Source: DASVDK01 sp036381125 [NCBI: Thermodesulfobacteriota bacterium] (lineage in GTDB: Bacteria; DASVDK01). From it: a stretch of 5,412 bases of DNA. Of this stretch, positions 1 through 5,412 are shown piece by piece (position 1 is the first letter of the stretch; every line of letters begins with the position of its first letter). Under the pieces are notes generated by a model, which searched no databases, was not told the DNA's origin, and worked only from the letters and a program-made list of their open reading frames with translations. The translations under genes were made by a program, and so were the position numbers. Location of the stretch: NCBI GenBank assembly GCA_036381125.1, contig DASVDK010000098.1, positions 1-5,412 of the forward strand, given 5' to 3'.

Positions 1-230
1 AGGGTCGACTTGCCGCAGCCGGAGGGGCCGACGATGGCGAAGAACTCGCCCGTGATCAGGTCGAGGTCGATCGGACCGAGGGCGTGTACGTCCCCGCCCC
101 CCTGCGGGCGGGTGAAGACCTTGGTCACGCCCCTGAGCCGCACATGCGCCGCCCCGGAGGGGGCCGCCGCGGGAGAGTCGCGGCCCGGGAGGGCCCGGGC
201 CGCGGGCGCGATCCCCTCGCGAGCCGCCAT
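1..230 (-). CDS. ABC transporter ATP-binding protein, NitT/TauT (SsuB/TauB) type, N-terminal fragment cut by window edge
   Basis: This is the cytoplasmic ATPase expected to power import of the ligand bound by the upstream substrate-binding protein. Only 76 complete codons are in the window. After an Ala/Pro-rich leader (about residues 1-28) the fold begins with VRLRGVTKVF, then the usual beta strand IDLDLITGEFFAIV and a complete Walker A motif GPSGCGKST at residues 68-76; the reading frame runs off base 1. The signature motif, Walker B and H-loop lie outside. The ATG at 230-228 shares one base with the SBP stop (TGATG), which points to translational coupling; only a weak AAGG lies about 10 nt upstream. 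The leader is longer than usual for SsuB/TauB-like proteins, so a start further inside, for example the GTG at residue 30, is possible, but no good ribosome binding site precedes it. Family assignment to NitT/TauT rests mainly on the adjacent SBP. Confidence 0.9.
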   Translation of the reverse strand, partial: MAAREGIAPAARALPGRDSPAAAPSGAAHVRLRGVTKVFTRPQGGGDVHALGPIDLDLITGEFFAIVGPSGCGKST

Positions 231-1210
231 CACTTCGGGGCCTTGATGTCGTCGGGCAGGAACTGCGTGTCGATGACCTTCTCGAAGTCGACCTCCCCCT
301 TGATCGTCCCGAGGCCGCGCTGCAGCTCGATCATCCGCTTGAGCCCGTCCATGTGGAACTGCCCCGAGCCCCAGTACGGCACGCCCTGCGTCCGGCTCGA
401 GGTGAGGTTGCGGACGGCGCTGCGCGCCACCTCCGGCTCCAGGTTGTAGTGCCTGGCGATGATGTCGCCCGCCTCGTCGGGGTTCCGGTGCATGAACTCC
501 ACCGCCCGGCGCCTCGCCCGGATCACGGCGCGGATGAAGTCCCCCTGCTCGGCGGCCATGTCGACGGTCGTGACGCCGACGACGTTGTCGAGGGGCGGCA
601 GGACCTCGCTCGCGGTCACGACGGCGCGGTACCTGTCCTTGACCTTCGACCAGAGCGGCTCGACGACGGCGGCCACGTCGATGAGCCCGCTCTCGAGGGC
701 GGCGAGCATCTCGCCGAACCCGCCGGTCCTGACGATCTCGGCCTCGTGGGGCTCGAGGCCGGCCCGCTGGATCAGCATCTGCGCCAGCGCCTGGCTCGTC
801 GAGCGCGGATTCGTGTAGCCGATCTTCTTGCCCTTGAAGTCCTGGAGGGTCCTGATCGGCGAGTCGGGCTTGACCGCCCAGACGAACTCGGCGACGGTGA
901 GGACGTTGTCGCTGATGATCTTGAGGTCGGCCCCCTGCTGGATGGCCGCCACCACGACGCCGGGGTTGACCTCGCCGTAGGGGACGCCGCCGGCCAGCAT
1001 GTTGCGCAGCGACGTGCCGCCGCCGGACGAGGTGATGATGCCGGTGACCTCGATCCCCTCCTCCTTGAAGTAGCCCTTGTCGAGCGCGACCGCGAACGGC
1101 ATGCCGTTGGCCGCGACCCCGAAGTTGCCGACCGCGATCTGCGTCGCCTGGGCCGGGCGGGACGAGACCGCAACCGCCAGCGCGAGCGCGACGAGCGCCG
1201 GGATCTTCAT
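230..1210 (-). CDS. NitT/TauT-type ABC transporter substrate-binding protein (NMT1/THI5-like), periplasmic
   Basis: This is a 326-residue periplasmic solute receptor that would deliver a small organic anion or similar ligand to an ABC importer. Residues 1-22 form a Sec signal peptide: a short basic start (MK), a hydrophobic Ala/Leu/Val core, and a likely cleavage site after AQA (20-22). There is no lipobox Cys, so the mature protein is probably soluble. The mature part follows the NMT1/THI5-like plan: an N-terminal segment with MPFAVALDKGYFKEEGIEV (37-55), a Gly/Ser-rich ligand loop at 61-67, LQDFKGKKIGYT (122-133), the hinge/second-lobe region GGFGEMLAALESGLIDVAA (163-181), and a helical C-terminus. 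The ATG start is set by a strong GGAGGAG site and by its 4-bp ATGA overlap with the aldehyde dehydrogenase stop. The ATPase gene follows with a 1-bp overlap. The family covers nitrate, sulfonate, thiamine-precursor and aromatic-acid binders; the ligand cannot be told here. Confidence 0.92.
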   Translation of the reverse strand: MKIPALVALALAVAVSSRPAQATQIAVGNFGVAANGMPFAVALDKGYFKEEGIEVTGIITSSGGGTSLRNMLAGGVPYGEVNPGVVVAAIQQGADLKIISDNVLTVAEFVWAVKPDSPIRTLQDFKGKKIGYTNPRSTSQALAQMLIQRAGLEPHEAEIVRTGGFGEMLAALESGLIDVAAVVEPLWSKVKDRYRAVVTASEVLPPLDNVVGVTTVDMAAEQGDFIRAVIRARRRAVEFMHRNPDEAGDIIARHYNLEPEVARSAVRNLTSSRTQGVPYWGSGQFHMDGLKRMIELQRGLGTIKGEVDFEKVIDTQFLPDDIKAPK

Positions 1211-2694
1211 GGCTCTCCTCCGTTGGAGTTGAAGACGACGTTGACGTTCTTGATCTGCGTGCAGGCGAGCAGCTCCTCGATCGACTCCTCGCGGCCCAGG
1301 CCGGACTGCTTGTAGCCGCCGAACGGGACGCCGACGTGGTGGGTGGCCGCGTCGTTGATCCAGACGTAGCCGGCCTGGAGGCGCGAGGCGAGGCGGTGGG
1401 CGCGGTCGAGGTCCTGCGTCCAGATCGAGGCGGTGAGGCCGTAGTCGAGGGCGTTCACGCGCGAGACGAGGTCGTCCTCGTCGCGCCAGCGGAGGAGGCT
1501 CACCACCGGCCCGAAGATCTCCTCGCGCGCGATCCGCATGTCGTCCGTCACGTCGGCGAAGACGGTCGGCTCGACGAAGAAGCCGCGGGCGAGCCGCGGG
1601 TCGTCCGGCCGGCGGCCGCCGTGGAGGAGCCGCGCCCCCTCCTCCCGACCGATCCGGATGTAGCTCATCGTCCTGTCGAACTGCGCCCGGCTCGAGAGGC
1701 AGCCCATCTCGGTGGCGGGATCGGTCGGCGGCCCGACCCGGATCGCGGCCACCTCCTTCACGATGGCCGGAAGGGCGGCCTCGTAGACGTCCTCGTGCAG
1801 GAAGACCCGGCTGGTCGAGTTGCACGACTGCCCGGTCACGTAGCGGAAGTTCATGCCGCGCACGACGGCCCGGCCGATCGTGGCCGGGCTCGTGTCGGGG
1901 CAGGCGACGAGGGCGTTCTTGCCGCCGAGCTCGAGCGTCAGCGCCTTCAGCGTGTCGCTCGCCGAGCGCATGACGGCGCGGCCGGCGGCGACGCTGCCGA
2001 TGAAGCCGATCTTGGCCACGCGGGGGTGCCCGGCGAGCGCGGCGCCCGCCTCCCGGCCGCCGGTCACGACGTTGAAGACGCCCGGCGGGAAGACGTCGCG
2101 CCAGAGCTCGGCGAGGCGGAGCGCGGAGAGCGGCGTCTGGTCGGCCGGCTTGACGACGAGCGTGTTGCCGGCCGCGAGCGGCGCGGCCGCCTTGGCGGCG
2201 ACGAAGAGGAGGGGATGGTTGAAGGCGCCGATCCTCGCCGCGACGCCGAGCGGCTCGCGGACGGTGTAGTTGAGCACGCCCGGGCCGATCGGAATGGTCG
2301 CCCCCTTGATCTCGGCCACGAGCCCGGCGAAGTACTCCATGTACTCGACGCTGATGTCGGCGTCGTAGAGCATCGCCCGGAGCGGGTTGCCGGCGTCGAG
2401 CGCGTCGAGGTAGCCCAGCTCCTCGCGATGCCGCGCGAGGATTCGCGCGGCCTCCCGGATCCGGGCCGCGCGCTCGCACGCCGGCGTGTCGCGCCAGCCG
2501 GGGAAGGCGGCGTGCGCCGCGCGGACGGCCAGGTCGACGTCGGCCGCGTCGCCGTCGGCGGCGGTCCCGAGGTCCTCGCCGGTTGCGGGGCTCGTCACCG
2601 GGATCGTGCGGCCCGCGACCGGGGCGTGCCAGGCGCCCCCGTAGAAGAGGCCGCGTTCGCGCGGGAGACAGGACGGCGCGGGATCGTGAGCCAT
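1207..2694 (-). CDS. NAD(P)+-dependent aldehyde dehydrogenase, betaine-aldehyde dehydrogenase-like
   Basis: This 495-residue enzyme, the usual length for the family, should oxidise an aldehyde to the carboxylic acid with NAD(P)+ in the cytoplasm. Visible motifs in order: FNHP at 158-161 with the oxyanion Asn159 (most relatives have WNFP), the cofactor Lys182 in VVKPADQTP, the Rossmann loop FIGSVAAGR (231-239), the general base Glu255 in LELGGKN, the nucleophile Cys291 in GQSCNSTSR, and Glu392 in EEIFGPV, the usual NAD-ribose contact. PFGGYKQSGLGRE (457-469) is the conserved C-terminal signature. All catalytic residues are present, so it looks active. The ATG at 2694-2692 is chosen because AAGGAG lies 8 nt upstream and the protein begins at a normal family position. 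The ThDP-enzyme gene ends 14 bp upstream, and the stop overlaps the SBP start (ATGA). The substrate is unknown; the neighbouring ThDP enzyme is a plausible aldehyde source (inference). The betaine aldehyde label is similarity only, since no choline or betaine genes are seen. Confidence 0.95.
   Translation of the reverse strand: MAHDPAPSCLPRERGLFYGGAWHAPVAGRTIPVTSPATGEDLGTAADGDAADVDLAVRAAHAAFPGWRDTPACERAARIREAARILARHREELGYLDALDAGNPLRAMLYDADISVEYMEYFAGLVAEIKGATIPIGPGVLNYTVREPLGVAARIGAFNHPLLFVAAKAAAPLAAGNTLVVKPADQTPLSALRLAELWRDVFPPGVFNVVTGGREAGAALAGHPRVAKIGFIGSVAAGRAVMRSASDTLKALTLELGGKNALVACPDTSPATIGRAVVRGMNFRYVTGQSCNSTSRVFLHEDVYEAALPAIVKEVAAIRVGPPTDPATEMGCLSSRAQFDRTMSYIRIGREEGARLLHGGRRPDDPRLARGFFVEPTVFADVTDDMRIAREEIFGPVVSLLRWRDEDDLVSRVNALDYGLTASIWTQDLDRAHRLASRLQAGYVWINDAATHHVGVPFGGYKQSGLGREESIEELLACTQIKNVNVVFNSNGGEP
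1215..1221 (-). promoter_or_regulatory. Ribosome binding site for the substrate-binding protein
   Basis: GGAGGAG on the minus strand, with the GGAGG core 6 nt before the ATG at 1210-1208, lies within the last codons of the aldehyde dehydrogenase. It is an almost ideal site and supports strong or independent initiation of the SBP, which is usually needed in excess over the other transporter parts. Confidence 0.8.
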
Positions 2695-2702
2695 GCATCC
2701 CA

Positions 2703-2708
2703 CTCCTT
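2703..2708 (-). promoter_or_regulatory. Ribosome binding site for the aldehyde dehydrogenase
   Basis: AAGGAG on the minus strand lies 8 nt before the ATG at 2694-2692, in the 14-bp gap between the ThDP-enzyme stop and the aldehyde dehydrogenase. A second, out-of-frame ATG at 2698-2696 sits between them only 4 nt from the site, which is too close for normal use. Confidence 0.8.
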
Positions 2709-4505
2709 TCACGGGGTCGACGGGGCCGACGGGATCTGCCGCAGGAGGCTCGAGGACACGGCGCGGGCGTACTCGGGCGCGACGTGGACGTCGACGACGC
2801 AGACCCGACCCGCCCGCGTCTCGCGGACGCCCGCCTCGAGGGCGGCCGCGAGCGCCTCGGGGCCGCGCACCGGCCCGAGGCCGACGGCCCCCTGGCCGCG
2901 GGCGAGCATCGCGAGGTCCATCCGCGGGTCGCTCATGCGGAGCCCGATCGAGCGGTTCTCGACCGGCCGCCCGCGCGTCCGCGCCACCCCCTCCTGGTGC
3001 AGCTCGTCGTTGAAGAAGGACTCGTTGTTGGCGACGAGGACGAGGAGCGGCACGCGGTAGTGGACGGCCGTCCAGATCGCGGTGAGCCCCATGAGGTAGT
3101 CGCCGTCGCCGAGGATGGCCACCGGGAGCCGGTCGCTCCCCCGCAGCGCCAGCGCGGCGCCGACCGCCATGCCGGGACCCGAGCCGATGCCGCCGCCGCC
3201 GTCGTACCCGACGTAGTCGAGCGGCGAGCGGAAGCGACAGAAGGCGCCGGGCCAGCCGAGCGGCAGCCGGATGTAGGCCGGGTTGTGCGGGGCGAGGAGG
3301 TCGGTGGCCGTGGCGGCCAGGGCGTGCATCGAGAGGCGCCCGTCCCTGACCGGCGGCCCCGGCGCCTCGCGCTCGGCGCTCGCGGCCGGCGGCGTCCGGG
3401 CGTGAACGCGGCCAGGCCCCAGGGCCACGAGGAGGCGCTCGACGAACCGGTCGGGCGAGGCGAGGGCCGAGAGGTCGGCCGGCGGGAGCGCCTGGTGGTC
3501 CATGCTCCAGCCGTTGTGGACGTACGGGTCGAGCGAGCACTGGACGACCCTGGCCTCCGGGAGCCGGCCGTCGCAGGCCTGCCTGAGCGTCCCCGCGAGG
3601 TCGATCCAGTCGAGGCTCACGATCACGTCCGCCTCGCGGACGAGGGCGCCGGCCTCGCGCGTGACGTAGAGGCCGGGCGGGAAGGGGTGGAGCGGGTGCT
3701 CGGTCGGGAAGGTCGCTCCCGTCTTGAGGTCGGTGAGGACCCGCGCCCCACAGCGCTCGGCGAGCGCGACCCGCCGGTCCCAGTCCTCCTGCCGCGCCGA
3801 GACGCGGCCGATCATGACGAGCGGTCGGTGCGCGGCCTCGAGGAGCGCCCGGGCCTCCTCGACGAAGTCCCGCGGCGGCTCGGCCGCGCGGGGCGGGCGG
3901 TACCGCGCGAGCGCCGGCGGCTCCGGGGGCGTCCGGACCATCTGCTCCTGCGTGGCGGCGTCGAGGCAGACGTACACCGGTCCCCTGGGCTCGGTGATCG
4001 CGATCCGGTGCGCGCGGACGAGCGCTTCGAGCGCCGCCGGCACGGAGGCCGGCTGGTTGTCCCACTTCGTGTACCCTCGGACGAGCGCGCCGAGGTCGCT
4101 CGTGGTGTGGAGCCAGTCGACCCACGGCCGGCGCTGGGCGGCGTCCATGGGGCCCTGCGCGCCGACGATCAGGATCGGCACCCGGTCGCACCAGGCGTTG
4201 AAGATCGCCATCGTGGCGTGCATGAGGCCGACGTTGCTGTGGAGCGCCACTGCCATGGGCCGTCCCGTCACCCGGGCGTAGCCGTGGGCGAGTGCGACCG
4301 CGTTCTCCTCGTGCACGCAGAGGAGCAGCTCCGGCCGGGTGTTGCCGAGGTAGTTGACGAGGCTGTCGTGGAGCCCCCGGAAGCTCGCCCCGGGGGTCAG
4401 GGCCACGAACTCCACGCCCAGCTCGCGCAGCAGCGCGGCGATCGCGTCGCTGCCCCATTCGCGCGCGCCCGCCGCCATCGGCGCGGGACGCTCCGCGGCG
4501 CTCAC
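2709..4505 (-). CDS. thiamine-diphosphate-dependent enzyme, acetolactate synthase/benzoylformate decarboxylase-like
   Basis: This 598-residue ThDP enzyme would decarboxylate a 2-oxo acid to an aldehyde, or join the activated aldehyde to an acceptor. It has the three-domain plan of the POX/ALS/decarboxylase family. The N-terminal PYR domain (about 10-180) carries LTPGASFRGLHD and the catalytic Glu66 in HEENAVALAHGYARVTG. The central domain spans about 210-370, followed by a Pro/Ala-rich linker (about 372-388). The C-terminal PP domain (about 390-580) holds the ThDP/Mg motif from GDGDYL (466-471) to NN (493-494). The start is taken as GTG at 4505-4503: GGAGGT lies 6 nt upstream, and the codon overlaps the preceding stop as GTGA. 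An in-frame ATG at 4547 would add 14 Arg-rich residues inside the upstream gene and lacks this support; an internal ATG ten codons into the protein is another option. True acetolactate synthase in valine/isoleucine synthesis is unlikely, because no small regulatory subunit or other ilv gene is adjacent and the context is catabolic. The exact substrate is unknown. Confidence 0.9.
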   Translation of the reverse strand: MSAAERPAPMAAGAREWGSDAIAALLRELGVEFVALTPGASFRGLHDSLVNYLGNTRPELLLCVHEENAVALAHGYARVTGRPMAVALHSNVGLMHATMAIFNAWCDRVPILIVGAQGPMDAAQRRPWVDWLHTTSDLGALVRGYTKWDNQPASVPAALEALVRAHRIAITEPRGPVYVCLDAATQEQMVRTPPEPPALARYRPPRAAEPPRDFVEEARALLEAAHRPLVMIGRVSARQEDWDRRVALAERCGARVLTDLKTGATFPTEHPLHPFPPGLYVTREAGALVREADVIVSLDWIDLAGTLRQACDGRLPEARVVQCSLDPYVHNGWSMDHQALPPADLSALASPDRFVERLLVALGPGRVHARTPPAASAEREAPGPPVRDGRLSMHALAATATDLLAPHNPAYIRLPLGWPGAFCRFRSPLDYVGYDGGGGIGSGPGMAVGAALALRGSDRLPVAILGDGDYLMGLTAIWTAVHYRVPLLVLVANNESFFNDELHQEGVARTRGRPVENRSIGLRMSDPRMDLAMLARGQGAVGLGPVRGPEALAAALEAGVRETRAGRVCVVDVHVAPEYARAVSSSLLRQIPSAPSTP

Positions 4506-5392
4506 CCGCGCACCTCCCCGGCGACGCTCGCCTCGAGCGCGCGCCACCGGGCGAGGCCGACCGCCTCGTCGAGCGCCGCGCGCACCTCGCTCCCCTCCGC
4601 GAGCGGCTCGAAGCCCTCTCGCCCGTCCGCGTACCGCCGCAGCTCGGCGAGCGCGCGCCGCGTGGCGGCGACCGCCCTGAAGAGGACGGTCGCCGGGAAG
4701 GAGACGTGGCGGAACCCCATGGCGCCAAGCTCGGCCGGCGAGAGCCAGGGCGTCCCCGACCCTTCGAAGATCGCGGCGGAGAGGATCGTGCCGCCGAGGG
4801 CCCGTCCGACCCGCTCGTAGTCCTCGGGACGCCGGAGGCCCGCCACGAACACCCCGTCCACCCCGACCGTCAGGAACCGCTCGCCCCGGCGCAGCGCGGC
4901 GTCGAGGCCGAGGGCGCCGAAGGCGTCCGTGCGGCCGATGACGAGCGTCTCGCGGCTGCGACGGGCCGCCAGCGCGACCTCGAGCTTCCGCTCGATCACC
5001 GCCTCGTCGACGACCGCCGCCGCCCGGTCGGCCCGCTGCTGCTTGCGCTCGCGGAGCTGATCCTCGATCAGCACGCCGCCGACCCCGAGGTCCTCGTAGG
5101 CGGCGATCGTCCGCACCACGCTCTTCGCGTCGCCGTAGCCGTCGTCTCCGTCGGCGAGGAACGGCAGCGACGAGCCGGCGGCGATGTCGCGGATCCCCTC
5201 GACCATGTCTCGCAGGCCGATCAGGCCGATGTCGGGGAGGGCGTAACGCGTCGCGAGGAGCGCCGAGCCGCCCACCGCGAACGCCCGGAAGCCGGCCTGC
5301 TCGATGAGCCGCGCGGAGAGGGCGTCGTGGGCGAGCGGCGTGACGAGCGGGCGCTCGGCGTCGAGCGCCTGCCGAAGGGGCGGCCGGATCAC
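4502..5392 (-). CDS. isocitrate lyase/PEP mutase-superfamily enzyme with atypical catalytic loop (oxaloacetate decarboxylase- or methylisocitrate lyase-like)
   Basis: This (beta/alpha)8-barrel protein of about 296 residues has the length of methylisocitrate lyase, PEP mutase and oxaloacetate decarboxylase relatives. Superfamily marks: HDALSARLIEQAGF (22-35), GGSA substrate loop (41-44), LPDIGL (52-57), the Mg-site motif ADGDDGYGD (80-88), IEDQ (109-112), IGRTDA (152-157), and GVDGVFVAGLRRPED (177-191). After IEDQ, true lyases have a PKxCGH loop with the catalytic Cys and PEP mutases have PKxNS; here the residues are LRERKQQRAD, with neither. The reaction is therefore unclear. Cys-less members include oxaloacetate decarboxylases, which is one option. 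The first in-window start is GTG at 5392-5390, which places the fold at a normal distance from the N-terminus. However, no Shine-Dalgarno is visible in the 20 bases upstream and that frame is open to the window edge, so the true start may lie outside. Its stop overlaps the ThDP-enzyme GTG, which indicates coupled translation. Confidence 0.85.
   Translation of the reverse strand: MIRPPLRQALDAERPLVTPLAHDALSARLIEQAGFRAFAVGGSALLATRYALPDIGLIGLRDMVEGIRDIAAGSSLPFLADGDDGYGDAKSVVRTIAAYEDLGVGGVLIEDQLRERKQQRADRAAAVVDEAVIERKLEVALAARRSRETLVIGRTDAFGALGLDAALRRGERFLTVGVDGVFVAGLRRPEDYERVGRALGGTILSAAIFEGSGTPWLSPAELGAMGFRHVSFPATVLFRAVAATRRALAELRRYADGREGFEPLAEGSEVRAALDEAVGLARWRALEASVAGEVRG
4511..4519 (-). promoter_or_regulatory. 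Ribosome binding site for the ThDP enzyme (decides the GTG start)
   Basis: On the minus strand this reads GGGGAGGTG. The core GGAGGT sits 6 nt before the GTG at 4505-4503, inside the last codons of the upstream superfamily enzyme. It supports the GTG start over the in-frame ATG at 4547. Confidence 0.8.
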
Positions 5393-5412
5393 GCCGGCCG
5401 CCGGGAAGGGCT

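Noticed and set aside
1-1210. Thiamine-precursor (HMP) uptake system, given the THI5-like receptor beside a ThDP enzyme
   Set aside because: The THI5-like domain is shared by many NitT/TauT receptors; no thi gene or TPP riboswitch is visible and there is no leader space for one.
353-1315. Plus-strand open frame (320 codons) antisense to the substrate-binding protein
   Set aside because: It is an Arg/Asp/Leu-rich shadow of a gene with a clear signal peptide and NMT1-like fold on the other strand.
1211-2698. Minus-strand frame starting at the ATG at 2698, open across the whole aldehyde dehydrogenase and continuing in frame into the substrate-binding protein
   Set aside because: The part upstream of the SBP start is Arg/Pro/Gly-rich out-of-frame sequence, and its ATG is only 4 nt from the Shine-Dalgarno. 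The SBP has its own start, ribosome binding site and signal peptide, so a fusion is not credible.
1336-3060. Plus-strand open frame (574 codons) antisense to the aldehyde dehydrogenase
   Set aside because: The composition is typical of an antisense shadow, no family motif is present, and it spans the boundary of two real genes.
2583-4820. A long plus-strand open frame (745 codons) antisense to the ThDP enzyme and part of its neighbours
   Set aside because: Its translation is Arg/Gly/Asp/Val-rich low-complexity sequence with no recognisable domain, and the opposite strand encodes a clear ThDP enzyme with intact motifs. Long antisense frames are expected at this GC content.
1207-5392. Phosphonate biosynthesis cassette (PEP mutase, phosphonopyruvate decarboxylase, aldehyde dehydrogenase)
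   Set aside because: The order of families is suggestive, but the first enzyme lacks the PEP mutase loop, and the ThDP enzyme is about 600 residues with ALS-type architecture, much longer than typical phosphonopyruvate decarboxylases.
5393-5412. Promoter or ribosome binding site before the first gene
   Set aside because: The 20 bases are GC-rich with no Shine-Dalgarno or promoter-like boxes, and the coding frame stays open to the edge, so nothing can be supported.

Overview
The window is very GC-rich (roughly 70 % by eye) and carries one tightly packed block of five genes, all on the minus strand and read from right to left. The G/C-rich third codon positions, strong Shine-Dalgarno sites and GTG starts fit a high-GC Gram-negative soil or groundwater bacterium. 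A beta- or alphaproteobacterium, or a Rokubacteria-like lineage, is possible. No marker gene fixes the taxon, so this is a weak inference.

In transcription order the genes are: (1) an isocitrate lyase/PEP mutase-superfamily enzyme (5392-4502; its start may lie beyond the window); (2) a thiamine-diphosphate-dependent enzyme of the acetolactate synthase/benzoylformate decarboxylase type (4505-2709); (3) an NAD(P)-dependent aldehyde dehydrogenase of betaine-aldehyde dehydrogenase type (2694-1207); (4) a secreted NitT/TauT-type (NMT1/THI5-like) ABC substrate-binding protein (1210-230); (5) the N-terminus of an ABC transporter ATPase, cut by the window edge just after its Walker A motif (230-1). 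The junctions are a 4-bp GTGA overlap, a 14-bp gap, a 4-bp ATGA overlap and a 1-bp TGATG overlap. This is the signature of one translationally coupled operon. There is no non-coding stretch of more than 20 bases, and no promoter, terminator, RNA gene, mobile element or repeat array was seen.

The gene set suggests uptake and breakdown of a small organic anion. The SBP and ATPase (with a permease presumably beyond base 1) would import it. The superfamily lyase/decarboxylase would act on a 2-oxo acid or a C-C bond next to one. The ThDP enzyme would decarboxylate or ligate a 2-oxo acid, and the aldehyde dehydrogenase would oxidise the resulting aldehyde to an acid. The substrate cannot be read from the sequence. 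The most unusual detail is that the first enzyme keeps the superfamily Mg-binding and barrel motifs but lacks the catalytic Cys loop of true isocitrate/methylisocitrate lyases and also lacks the PEP mutase loop, so its reaction is open.
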